From NCBI GenBank assembly GCA_021613535.1, contig CP075497.1, forward strand, positions 6,014,001 through 6,078,000: DNA of 64,000 nucleotides. Reading direction: 5' to 3'. The notes under the pieces were generated by a model. The model saw nothing but the letters and a program-made list of their open reading frames with translations. It was not told the origin of the DNA and did no database searches. This stretch comes from Adineta vaga. Lineage: Eukaryota; Rotifera. This document shows, piece after piece, positions 41,764 through 53,047 of the stretch (its first letter is position 1; each line of letters begins with the position of its first letter). The position numbers and the translations under genes were made by a program.

Positions 41764-43617
41764 ATGCCAGCCGGAAAGAAGAAAAAACCAACGAGACAAA
41801 ACACTGAAGTACTCGAACAGAATTCTCAATCGTTACGAAAGTTATTGAGACTTTACAATCAATGTAGTGCTGAACTTAATAGTGTTGCTTGTACGGAAGT
41901 AACGAAAGTAATTCGATCATTGATTGAAGATGGTGAACTTCTAAAAGATGTAAATATTTTTCTTTTCAACTTGATGTTTTGCGGGGAAAAAAAGGAGAAT
42001 TCTTTTTCTAGATATTTCTTCGGCCGATTCCTTTGAAAAAACAGATTGAATCACCAGATGAACTTGCACCTAATGCAGAACCGATTCCAATTGTAAGTAT
42101 TTCTAACATCTTCATGAAAGTATTCGTTCCTTCTTCTATCTTAAGCCACAAACTCACGTTCGACCACTAGTTCGTACACTCATTACCTTGCAAAATAATA
42201 CAGTGAAAGTCTTTTGTGTATGGAATATTTGTATGGATCTATTTGATTGTATCGAACTTGTAAGAAAAGTATTGAGAAACAAGAAAGATAAGAATTCATT
42301 CACTTTTAGAATGCTTTTTTAAAACTACCAACGACTGCTATTCAGACTCTTACCTTGAATGATTGTCTTCTTCAACCATATCCTCTATCACGATTGACAT
42401 TGTATGTAACTAGCAATATTCAATTGGATTGATCTTATTGTTCTTCTTTTGTTGTAGAGATTATTATATCTATGGTACTCTTCGAATATTAAATCTTGAT
42501 TATAATGAGTACATTTTTTATCTGAATAAGATATAGTATTTGTTGATGTTAAACTTTCATTTAGGTTTGGTGATGAAGGATGTTCGTTATTATATTCTTC
42601 TTTAATAGAAAATCGTGGTATCGTACGACTTTCTCTAACATATTGTGATCTTGGTCCTGCATGTGGTGAACAATTAGGTGAACTTTTAGTTCAAACTGCA
42701 ATAAGGTAAATTTACTTTTCAAATAAAATAAAATAATTTTCTCATTTTCTTTTTAGTGAAATTTATCTGGATGGAAATCGACTTGGATGTCAAGGTGCTC
42801 ATAATTTAATCAAATTATTATTACTTGATTGTGAAAAAGCACTTAGTGATAAACGAGAGAAAATTCGTGCTGAAAATGAATTAAAAGCACAAGAAGGTTT
42901 ATTTAACCACTGTACAAATTATATTGATAATTGTTTTTTTTCTGCATAGCTTTACTACGAGAACAACAAGGTCTACTAGCGGAGCCAGTTGTCGAGGAGA
43001 AAAAGAAGAAAAGTAATAAGAATTCGATATTTGTTGGTCAAAAAAGATCAATTTTTCCTTTTTTCTTTTCATTTGTAGAAAAGAAGAAGAAGAAGAAGAA
43101 ACAGTTACTAGAAGAATTACCACCATTTGGACCCATTGTAACGAAAATTCATTTATTTGATAATGAAATTGATAGTTTTCAACCAGATGGTTTGACTATT
43201 GTTCAAGAAACAATTAATGCTTATGCTCGGTTTGTTCTTTCAATCTTTCTTAACAAAGAAATCTATTTTCTGCATATTAAAGATTGATTGAAATCTCCGA
43301 GGATTTAGAAGAACTTGATCTAGATGAAAATGTCATCGGACATGTATGTGGAGGAATTCTTCTTGAAGCATTAAAAAGTCGAAAAGAAAGTAAAGATTAT
43401 TTATTCACTCATCATCTTATCGAAAAGTTTTCTGTTGCATAGATAAATTAAAAAAGATTCGAATTAATGTAAGTGAAAAAATCGATCAATATGTTTTTGC
43501 TGATATATTAAAATTCAGTGCTAAATTGAAGAAAAAACGAAAACGAGCAAAAAAGAAAGTAAGATTTTAATTCAAAATCATTCATTCAATAATATATGTT
43601 TTTATTTTTAGAAATAA
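41764..43617 (+). CDS. Ribonuclease-inhibitor-like leucine-rich-repeat protein with Lys-rich insert
   Basis: Twelve exons totalling 1,215 coding nt give 404 aa: 41764-41949, 42045-42092, 42146-42259, 42310-42401, 42458-42508, 42565-42705, 42757-42896, 42950-43012, 43079-43229, 43283-43389, 43443-43558, 43612-43617. All junctions keep frame. There is no signal peptide; the start is basic (MPAGKKKKPTRQ). RNI-type repeats are visible: LKLPTTAIQTLTLNDC, LRILNLDYNEFGDEGCSLL, IVRLSLTYCDLGPACGEQL, ISEIYLDGNRLGCQGAHNL. A helical insert rich in Lys/Glu (AEPVVEEKKKK, then a run of Lys across an intron) precedes two further repeats (VTKIHLFDNEIDSF, LEELDLDENVIGHV), and the tail is Lys-rich. The last exon encodes only Lys and the stop. 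It resembles cytoplasmic or ciliary RNI-LRR proteins, but I cannot name an orthologue. An acceptor AG lies at 41747-41748, 15 nt before the ATG; AATAAA is at 43720-43725. Confidence 0.85.
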
Positions 43618-43676
43618 TGCCTTAGAAAATCATGGATTTGTACATATAGATATCTATATTTTCTCTCTTAAAATTG

Positions 43677-43682
43677 TTTATT
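43677..43682 (-). terminator. Poly(A) signal (AATAAA) of the cadherin gene
   Basis: TTTATT on the plus strand reads AATAAA on the minus strand, 50 nt beyond the cadherin stop. Confidence 0.5.
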
Positions 43683-43719
43683 AATTATTTTAAAAAAAAA
43701 GAGCCATTCACACTTGAAA

Positions 43720-43725
43720 AATAAA
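43720..43725 (+). terminator. Poly(A) signal (AATAAA) of the RNI-like LRR gene
   Basis: AATAAA about 100 nt past the LRR stop. It lies beyond the opposing minus-strand signal, so the two 3' UTRs should overlap. Confidence 0.5.
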
Positions 43726-43731
43726 TGAGTT

Positions 43732-46509
43732 TTATACGACAGAACCAATCGGCTGATGTAAATATTGTTGCGAAGAGGAATCATTATAGATTCTTTCAAA
43801 ACGTTCTAAATATTTGTTAATATCTGTCATGGATAAACGTTGCTGAGAATCATCGTTGCTTGACAATTGCTCAGAAGGATATGGAAGATTGATTTTATCT
43901 AAAGAAAGATGTGGAAACATTCGTCGTTGTTGATAAGAATCCGTTTTTGTATGTGTTGGATAAATTCGTTGTTCACGACTAGATACACGAGGTAATGATG
44001 AAGTTAACTAAAAGAAAAGAAAATAAATAGAATAAAGAATTGAATCAAGAAAATAAATAAATTTACATATTCATTATCAATTAAAGAAGTATTCGGTGCT
44101 GTTGGTGAAATATTCTTCCAAGTTGTTTTTTCTTGAGTTATTAAAGATTTCTTATGTTTTTTACAACAACAATTCATACAAATTAATACGATACTTAGAA
44201 GAATAATAACAATCAATGTCGAAATAATCATCAATAGAAATGATATGGAAAGAGTTTTTGTTGATTGAATATCAAAAATTAAGATTTGTTTTGTTACTAA
44301 TCGATTCGGTTGACCAAAATCAGTCATAATTAATGTAAAATTGATTTTTGTTGTATTGAAATTTTTCAAAAATATCCGTCCACTAAAACGTTCGATTTCA
44401 ATATTTATTGATGGTTCGATTTCATATTCAATTGAAGGTACTAAAACATTGCTTTGTTCATTAAAAACAATATCAGGATCATATGCTTTGATTTGATAAA
44501 GAAATTTCGATGATTGAACTTCAATCGATTGTCTCGTGGAATTAATTAATAAATATGGTGGATGTTTATTAATTCCAAAAAATATTCGAATCGATATTGA
44601 ACGACTTAATGAAGGTGTATGAGAATCCATTGCTTCGATTTGAAAATCATAATAATAAGAAGAATATAATGCTGATGAACGAACGATAATAGAAGCATTG
44701 AATGGATCGATAGAGATTAAATTTGGTACAGAAGAAATATATCTGACATGAGATGATGGAAGGAGTGGAAGAGAAAATTGTGACATATTTTTACTGGTTA
44801 ATATATAAAATGATTGAGAAATATAAGGATCGAAAATGTAAAGATTTATTTGTATAGAACAGAATTTTGTCTAAAATAAACGAACGAGAGATTGAGTGAT
44901 GAATGTTTTGTTTTAAACTTACATCTTTTGTAGAATTATTTGGTTTTTGTTGAAGTATTAATTGATAAAAGTTTCTTTGTTGAATATTTAAATATTTTGT
45001 TAGGATTAAATTAAAATTTTCATCCAATTGAAATGTTTGTGTTGAATCGAATAGTATCAAATTATTCGATTGATTATTTAAACAATGATGATAACGATTG
45101 AAGATCGAAATTTTCTCATAAAGAAGAAGATTTTGAGAAATTTTAAGAAAATAATTATTCGAATGAATAAGCAAATGAATTTTATTGAAAGATATTTGAA
45201 ATGAATAAGATTTCATTGATATTATCGACGGATTCAATGGATTTGTTATTTGAATTTCAATATTGAATAAAAGATTTTCTTTCTTATTCGAATAATTTGT
45301 TAGAATTTTCATTAAAAATATTGATTGAACATTGAAATATAACTCATAAGTTGAATTATTTAATTGAAATATGTCTTTTAAATTTGAATTTAGATGAATT
45401 AAACAATTTGAACATAATTTTCTTTCGTTTTTATCATAGATTCGAAATTGACCAAGTGAATGATGAAGATTTTTCATATCAATTGAAATATTTGTTTGAT
45501 TAATTAGAGAAATATTCGATTGAAAATCGATCTGATAAATTGATGTAAACTGAATTTCAATCAAACATCGTGTTGATAATTGTAAAGGTTTACCATGATC
45601 AGTTATATTTATAATTAAGATCGATTCATTCGAACGAATCCATTTTTCAGGATTGAATTTAATTTGTCCATCGTATCGATCAATATGAAATCCTGGCAAT
45701 GGATTCATAAGAGAATATTCTAATTTACCATTATCACCTTCGTCAAGATCGGTGACATTCAAGGAGAATAAAGATAAACTTGAGAGATTTGAAATGAGAA
45801 AGATTGTTTGATTTTGATTACATTGAGGTGCATTATCATTGAAATCTTTGATAAGAATAATAATATCAGTGGATGCATCATTTTGATTATGTGCAATTAA
45901 ACGAAGAAGATAAATATTTTGTTCTTCACGATCGAATTTTTTCAATGGTTTTAATAATAAATTTCTTTCATCAAAATCAAATAGACCATCTGGTTTATTC
46001 CAATTTTGTAAATAAATTGAATATGTTATGAAATCTCCATCATCATCATAAGCTTTAGGTAATAAATAACTTCTTTTCGACCAATTTTCATCATTTTCAT
46101 CGATTTCAATTACTGTTCGATTAACATGAAATTTAATTAAATTATCATTGATATTTACAATTCGAATTGGAAGTATATAAACATCAATCGTATTTTCATT
46201 GGATACAGCTATACTTACAGATATGGTACAAAACTTTTTCTTTAAACAGAGATATTCATAATCAAGACGATGTTTTGTTATTAATGCATGTTGTTTGTGA
46301 TCAATTAAGAATAGATCTAAATCATTCGATAAAGGAGTGACTAAATCATATTCGATAGATTGATCTAAATTAGGAATTTTATCAGTAAGCGAAGTAACAG
46401 TAGAACCAATAGGTAATTCTTCTTGAATGGATATTTCATGAAGTAAATTCATGGATTGAGATGAATTGAACAATACAATGAAAGTGAATAAGAATAGAAG
46501 AAGAGACAT
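43732..46509 (-). CDS. Single-pass cadherin-type adhesion protein
   Basis: Three exons (44923-46509, 44067-44870, 43732-44007) give 888 aa. A signal peptide (LLLFLFTFIVLFNSSQS) precedes an ectodomain of divergent cadherin repeats. Ca2+-binding signatures are clear in the first three (VNINDN, AYDDDGD, IKDFNDNAPQC, DLDEGDNGKLEYS, FDREEQNIYLLRL). They decay in the middle, where Asn-rich sequence dominates, and partly return near the membrane (AMDSHTPSLS, AYDPDIV). A TM helix lies at about residues 738-761 (FLLMIISTLIVIILLSIVL), followed by a basic CCCKKHKK and a tail of about 125 aa that ends GSVV. I see no EGF or laminin-G modules and no obvious catenin-binding block, so it resembles a small protocadherin more than a classical cadherin. 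An acceptor AG (46518-46519) lies eight bases before the ATG. It converges on the LRR gene with 114 nt between stops. Confidence 0.88.
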
Positions 46510-49500
46510 GATGTTATCTGAAATAGAAAAACAATGATTTTGAGATTAGTTAGAAGTCAATATGTCTCTATAACACAATGATGATAATTGATCGACTGAA
46601 AAATTGTTTTTATGAGAAAATAAATACGAAATAAAGTTGAATATCTCAAGATTGTAGACACGTGTTTGTCAACTGTTGTCACTTTATTGTCTTATCCTGT
46701 CTATGTCTCTCTTCTTCACACATGAATATTCATTCATGTTTTCATTTCGGATTTTAACAGCTTTTCTTCTCTCTCTCTCTCTTCACTCAAAATGAACGAG
46801 AATACCTTAGCTTACTGACAATTTTGCACATACTATTTTTATGCAAAATGGATATACTGTATTAGCAATTTTCTTTCTCTTTCCTACTGCTAACTAATCA
46901 ACAAATGTTGTCTATCATCATAAAATATGTTCATCATCTTCCATGTAAATCTTATCTTTCAACACGATAAAAAATGCCAGGAAGGAGGAGAAGACATCGT
47001 AAACTATTATCCTGAGACGAAGTCAAACCTTGAGACAGTCATCTTTCAACACTATAGGTCGATTGATCGATTAAAAGAGCTTTTTATTCCATCAGTCAAT
47101 TTCCGAGTATGTACGTACGTTCGTTCATTGATTTGTTTAGACATTCTCATATACAATCTACGGATTAAAACAATTATATGTATATCAATAGAGAAAAAAA
47201 AGAATGCATATTCAACTTAAGAATTTTAAGTGACACACAAACTATTCGAGTAGTTCAAAGAGCACTTTAATCGACGATAGAAAGCTAATGTCAATTTAGA
47301 TATTGTTCCATCGAAGAATAAGAAATCTCATCAAAAAAAAAAAAGAAAGAAAAGAAAATCTAGATTTCATTTAATTAAAACTTGAACACAAGAAGAAAAA
47401 GAAATCTTATGTGAAAGAGAAAGAACAATATTTAGAATTGAATTCGATTAAAATAGGAAAATAATAACAAAGTAAAACATATGTTTATTTATCAATAATT
47501 TGAACGGTGTACAAGACAAAGAAACCTGATTCTTTCAACAAGTAAAGACAAATATAGCCATATGAAACCTATTGATTCAATGAATGACATATAGAACGTG
47601 ATCTATGCTGAGTAAGTAAGCAGACGGTATATGGGAAAATAACTATGGGAAATATTTGACGATTCAAATATTTTGTACTATTTAAGAAAAAAAGATTGAG
47701 TATTTAATTTCTACATTACTTGTACAATCTGTTGTTCATCTATGATCAATTGTGGTCATTTCATGCGTATGTATATGAACTCATTCGAAGTATATAATGA
47801 TGAAGGTTGTCCCGACAATACATAAACATTTTCAAGTATCGGTACCACAAAAAGAAGAGGTACGTCTATATTATCGCGATAGCGGATAATTCGAAAAACT
47901 TGAAAAAGCATAGAGAATACCGATTGAATGAACGATTCAATCAAGCGCTACAAATTTGTTCATATGTTCTCTTCTTTATTTTTTATACATTTGATCTTGA
48001 AAATTATAGTCTCATTCTTTTTCTCTCTCTCTCTCCCCCCCCCCCCTTTCTTTCTTTTTTTATTCTGGTTGTACCAAGATTCTTTTAATCGACCAATCAG
48101 TTGGTACGTATAGAGAACGAGAGAGAAAAAGAAATTGATGATCATTCAAGAGAGATTGAACACCTGAGTGTAAAGGGACATTGTCCGATTGAAATATGAT
48201 TTGACAAATACGTTAGCCAGACGAATGAGCAGTCTGGTAATTAGCTCGATCGCTCTTCGTTGTTCCCTAATGACAAGTTCATAGAAACAATACGACATTT
48301 TTTTTCTCTCATTGATCATCACTATTACTAATCGGTTTCGCCTACATGCATTCGATTCCATAGAGATCGATATTAACATGCATGTTATTCACACCAATCG
48401 TGTTGTCTCTCTAAAGAATGTATTTACTATCGATTACTTCTTTGTTCTAATTTATTTAATGATTCTAATGAAATAGTTTTTTTCTTCAAAAAAAAGAAGA
48501 AATTTTTTGACATATGAAAATGAATTCTATCTCAATGAACTTCATTTATCGAAGTTACTTGTCAGTTGGCACGCGATGATCATGTGAAGAATGTAAATTG
48601 ATACAGATATGGCTTCTTATATCGATTAATCCACTTAGATAGTTCATTTCGTTTCATTGAATGGCTTTTACAAGTGATGAGAGGAGAGTTTTTATGATTT
48701 ACAACAAGTACATAGCAGAAAGGTGACGAGTAACATTTAAAAAAGAAAGGGTGTGGTCAACAATCCAGATGTGTACATCGAATGCCTGTCTGCCGTAAGC
48801 GATAACATTCAAAAAAGAAAAATCACCACATTCGTATATGGATAAGACATGAAAAAACCCAAGTCTATAATTAACAAATAAAAACGAATGCACGCGATGA
48901 TTTTGTTTGATGACAAATATTCATAGCGACTGCCAATAAACTCATTACATTTGAAAGAAAATATTACGCCGAATCACAATATATAGTTGAACGCATTGTA
49001 TGTTCATAAGACAATTGTTGACAAACATTGCAAAAATAATAGACGATAGTTTTTGTTCAGAATAGGAAAAAAAAGGAAATATTGAAAAAGATTAGAGACA
49101 AAACATTGACTAGTTGTCGGTGCTTTTGAAGATGCAGTGAAGAGGATAACGAGAAATAGCTTGAGGATAAACTCTTATGATAAAATGTCAATATTTTCAA
49201 ACAATGTTGTTAACCGATAATAAAATTTGATCATATTCGCAAAAGTCATGTTCTTTCTCAGTTGTCTATTTGATAATGAATGTCTATTCAATCAATTTCT
49301 CTTTAAGAAATTTTCCAGTATTATTACCTATTATTGTTTTGTTAATATCAACATTGACATGGTATTTTTCATTCAATATATCAACAACAACAACGACAAC
49401 AACAAATATGACGACATTCACTTTATTTTTCGCCTGACTCATGAAATATGGTTTGTTTTATACTTCGAATCATGTTTTTCTTCTTTGTATATTGGACACT

Positions 49501-49819
49501 GACAAATGAACATATCGAAAATATCTTTGTGCTAAGAAAAATGAAGGCAAATATATTGTTGTTAAAAGTATATTGATATTGTTTTTACACAACGGGCTTT
49601 AAATAAAATTGAAAAAGATGCAAAAAAAACGAACAAAGAGAAAAAATATTTTTAAATAAAATCGAAGCACATCATCATCATCATATTATGAAAATATTGA
49701 TTTCTTTATTGTTTATAAATCGTAGTGTTTAAAAAAATAAAAGAAAAGGGTGTTTTAGTTGGCAATAGTTTTGATATCACTTTTGTATTCGTTTTAAACA
49801 ATTATATATAAATTTTCAT
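46510..49819. other. 3.3 kb intergenic region
   Basis: Upstream of the cadherin. It contains CT-rich tracts (about 46770-46791) and a striking CT run passing into 12 consecutive C (48023-48046). Short frames are AT-biased or low-complexity and lack domains. No gene, tRNA or transposon recognised. Confidence 0.5.
48023..48046. repeat. (CT)n tract ending in C12
   Basis: Pure pyrimidine run: CT repeats followed by twelve C at 48035-48046, seen directly. Unusual in so AT-rich a genome. Confidence 0.9.
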
Positions 49820-50168
49820 TTAATTGGCAGAGCGAATGGCTCGACGAAGTCCAAGATAACCATACACGCAAAGGATACCAAGGAGTAGAGCTTGACTGAA
49901 AAACATGTTCACATCTCCAGCACCGCTGATGTTATATGCTTTCTTAATGGCATCTCGCCAATCTTCTACAAAATGATAAAAAAAAGAAAGATCGAAATTT
50001 AGTAAAGAAAAATTCTTGAGAAAAAGAAGGAATTCATTACGTACTTGTATAAACTGCCAATGCAATGGTGGTGGCAAAAAGACCCCAAATAGCAGCAATG
50101 ATTAAACAGCAAGCACATGCTGCGAGACCACCGACTGGACCGAGCGCAGCGCCTATAGGATTGGCCAT
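49820..50168 (-). CDS. Small two-helix membrane protein of an unnamed family (copy 1)
   Basis: Two exons, 50045-50168 and 49820-49965, give 89 aa. The N-terminal exon reads MANPIGAALGPVGGLAACAC and continues CLIIAAIWGLFATTIALAVY, a Gly/Ala/Cys-rich hydrophobic segment. A short charged loop (KDWRDAIKKAYNISGAGDV) precedes a second hydrophobic helix (SQALLLGILCVYGYLGLRR) and a basic end. There is no cleavable signal peptide. The core GP-V-GGL-x3-C-x-CC ... WGLF recurs in the neighbouring gene at 51502-52043, with the second exon starting at the same place (W-R-D). The pair is therefore a local duplication that has diverged. I do not recognise the family or its function; Cys clusters next to a helix suggest palmitoylation or metal binding, which is inference. 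An acceptor AG (50184-50185) lies 15 nt upstream of the ATG. Confidence 0.8.
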
Positions 50169-51501
50169 TCTTGATTGTTTAGCCTACACACACACTCGAA
50201 TATCTATAATAATAGAAATACGAAGGAATATATTTACAAACAAAAATTGTATGAACAATATTATTTAGACGAGAAAAAAAAGATCAGATTTGTTTATTTT
50301 TCCCCTGTTTTCGTATACGTAGTTCTCTCTTTAACAGGTAAACGAAGATCGACTAGAGACACAAGAGAGAGAAAAAAGTGAGAGATAGAGAAAGAGAGAA
50401 AAAGAGACCATGTACAAATAAATAAGTTTGTTTTCATGCTATCTACTTACTTGCCTATATGAAGGAGAAAAAGCGTCGTATTCTCTCTAAATTTATTCAT
50501 CTAGACGTGGGTGATGATGCAGGTTTCTCTCTCTTTCACTCTCTTGTCGATTTTTGTCTCTCTTGTCAGGCATATCAATCGACTCAAGGTGATTTTACAT
50601 AGGAAGCAGAGCACATCAGTGAATACTTTCGAATCAATGGCAAAAATGAAATGAGAGAAAGGATGAGGCATTTTTTTTTTCGTCGATGTGGGCAATCAAC
50701 CATAAACATCCATAACTAACAACCTCAAAGAAAAAAAAGAAAGAAACGACAGAAATGACGAGAGAAGAAAAAAACATTCGTTTTCACAGACATATTGATA
50801 CAAAAGACATGAATCTTGTGCGGAAACCATGCATGACAAAATTGATATGAATAACCATGATGATGATGATGATGATGACGAATAGGAAAGAAAAGAAATT
50901 AATGAAAGTCCAAGAATATAAACAATTATAAAAGGGAAAACGATTTGTCTTTAAAAAAATCATGAATTTTTTTAAAATGAGTTTAAAACAATATAATTTG
51001 TTTCATTATTAATTCAAGGTCATTTATCTGATCAGACTGATATGCATATGACGTATATATTTAGTAATTTTAATGAAGTGAAAAATTTCAATTAGACAGT
51101 GAATGACGTCCGTAGGTTTTTTTTATTTGAAATAGTTTTGGTGAAACAAAAAATAGATAAATAAAATAGAAAAAGAAACATTGAACATCGGCACGTTTAT
51201 TAGGACAATTAGAGAGAATTCTTTATTGTTTCGTCGTCGCTATCATCGTCGTCGTCGTCGTTGTCATTTTTATTTTACTGTTATAAATCACGAGAAAAAA
51301 AAAGTTCAATCGCGCGCGCGGATGTTCCATGTTATTTATGCGAGAAAAAAATAGCAAATATTCGTTGTGTTGCGAAAGAATGAAAAAAGAAATATGAACA
51401 AAAAAAAAATAAAACCATTTATTGTGTTTGTGCGTATGTATGTGTTTTTAAAGAAATAACACCATAGAATAGAATAGAGATCATGTCGTCGTTGAAATCA
51501 T
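50169..51501. other. Spacer between the two small membrane-protein paralogues
   Basis: 1.3 kb with A-runs, a (GAT)n run (about 50857-50878) and a short CGT repeat (51247-51262). No gene supported. Confidence 0.5.
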
Positions 51502-52043
51502 CTATGAGCGACGCATGAACGTAAACAAAAACGAACATACGAGCACTAATAGAAGGAGCATATGTGGAACGAGAAGTTCTTCAGCACCACTTCCATTACG
51601 ATTTTTATAATCACGATACCATCGACCTTGAATACAAATGAATATAGTGAAAATTTCAGTTAGAAAGTCGGAAGTTAAACGTGTGCAAATGACTTACTGA
51701 TGAAGACTGTCAATGGAATAGCTGTAATGAAAAGACCCCAAACACCAATAGTATTTAGACAGCATAAACAACCAGTTAAACCACCAATAGGTCCAAGAAT
51801 AGCAGCAAGAAGACCAGCACCACCAGGCCCACGTCCAGCAGGTACTACTGGTCGTAGTGGAGGTCGAACACCATATCGACCTGTTGGTCGAGCATAACCT
51901 GATCGATAAACACCTCGTGAAGCTGAAACATTAGGCACATATCCTATAAAAATAGTAATTAAATGAAATTTTTCATTGTAAAATGACGAAAGATTCTACG
52001 CACGTGCTCGAGATCCTGAAAATCCGCCTGTTCGTTGAAACAT
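51502..52043 (-). CDS. Small two-helix membrane protein of the same unnamed family (copy 2), Arg/Gly/Pro-rich N-terminus
   Basis: Three exons, 52004-52043, 51698-51943 and 51502-51626, give 136 aa. The first 60 residues are rich in Gly, Arg, Pro and Tyr (YRSGYARPTGRYGVRPPLRP), an extension absent from copy 1. Then comes the family core, GPIGGLTGCLCCLNTIGVWG, continuing LFITAIPLTVFI. A charged loop (SRWYRDYKNRNGSGAEEL) and a second helix (PHMLLLLVLVCSFLFTF) follow, ending MRRS at the stop 51502-51504. Both the core and the exon boundary before W-x-R-D match copy 1 at 49820-50168. Topology is probably hairpin-like with both ends in the cytosol (inference). Function unknown. GRG-type N-termini can bind RNA or drive phase separation, but nothing here demonstrates that. 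Confidence 0.8.
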
Positions 52044-53047
52044 AGCTGTAAATCAGCAGGCGGTGCTATTTATTTTTTCTGAAAAAAGAAAAGACAAGAA
52101 TTTTGATCGACAACAATGTGAAAAGCAGAGCTCAATAATTATAATGATAGTCAACAACAAACAACAACTGGACTCGAGAAGCAAGAAAGAAAGAAAGAAA
52201 GAAAGAGAATAGAAGAAAAAGAGAGAAATGCAGAAAAAGCCTTTCTTTTCTACCTTGATGTGCTTCAATGAGGATGTTTTAATTTTGTTGCTGTCTCTCC
52301 TTCTCTCTATCGTCCTCTATGTCGTTTTCTCTGTCTTTCTCGCTTCTGTTTCTCCCCCACCTCCGCTCTCTCTCTCTCTCTCACTCTCACTCTCTTCCTC
52401 TGCTCTTGCTGGCCGATCGACAGTAAGCAAAGGTTCTGTCGTGCATCTATATATCGTATGGCCAACTTGTAGAAAAAGTACTTCAGAAAAAGGCAAAGAA
52501 AAAATAGAGACAACGAATTATACAATGCATAAAAGGCGAGAAGAGGACGCGTCACACGTCAGCAAGCATCATGATGATGATAATGATGATATTTGCTGAC
52601 TATCAACGATACACTCATAAATGAAACCATGACTTCACCATTTTTATATGTCAGGAAAAGCGAAACAACATGTATTGACATGTGTAAGAATGTGTAATCG
52701 ATGCATGTATAACGACGTCTCTACTTCTATAAAATAAATCAGTACAAGGTTAGAAAATGAAGAGAAAAAAAAGAATCCAAAAGAGATACATTGCAAAAAA
52801 AGAGTGGATGACGCGCAGAAGCGTGGGCATATACAATATTTCTTTAACGCTTCGATGCACTTTTATTACAAGAATGTTTATGCAGCAAATGTATATGTAT
52901 TGATATGAAGCTACAAAAAACGAAAACGGAATTGATGTCTTGTAATATATTGGGAAAACTTAGCAATAATAATATGACAAAAATTCTTTTATTTTAAGAG
53001 AAAAAGAAATCAATAAAGACATATGTGTGTGTATAGATCAATGAAAG
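52044..53047. other. Intergenic region with AAAG and CT tracts
   Basis: 1 kb upstream of the small membrane protein. It contains an (AAAG)n run at about 52185-52206 and CT-rich tracts at about 52360-52400. Opposite-strand frames here are shadows of these repeats. No gene supported. Confidence 0.5.

Noticed and set aside
46927-47220. 97-codon plus frame in the intergenic region
   Set aside because: No domain, no homology I recognise, and typical of chance open stretches in this composition.
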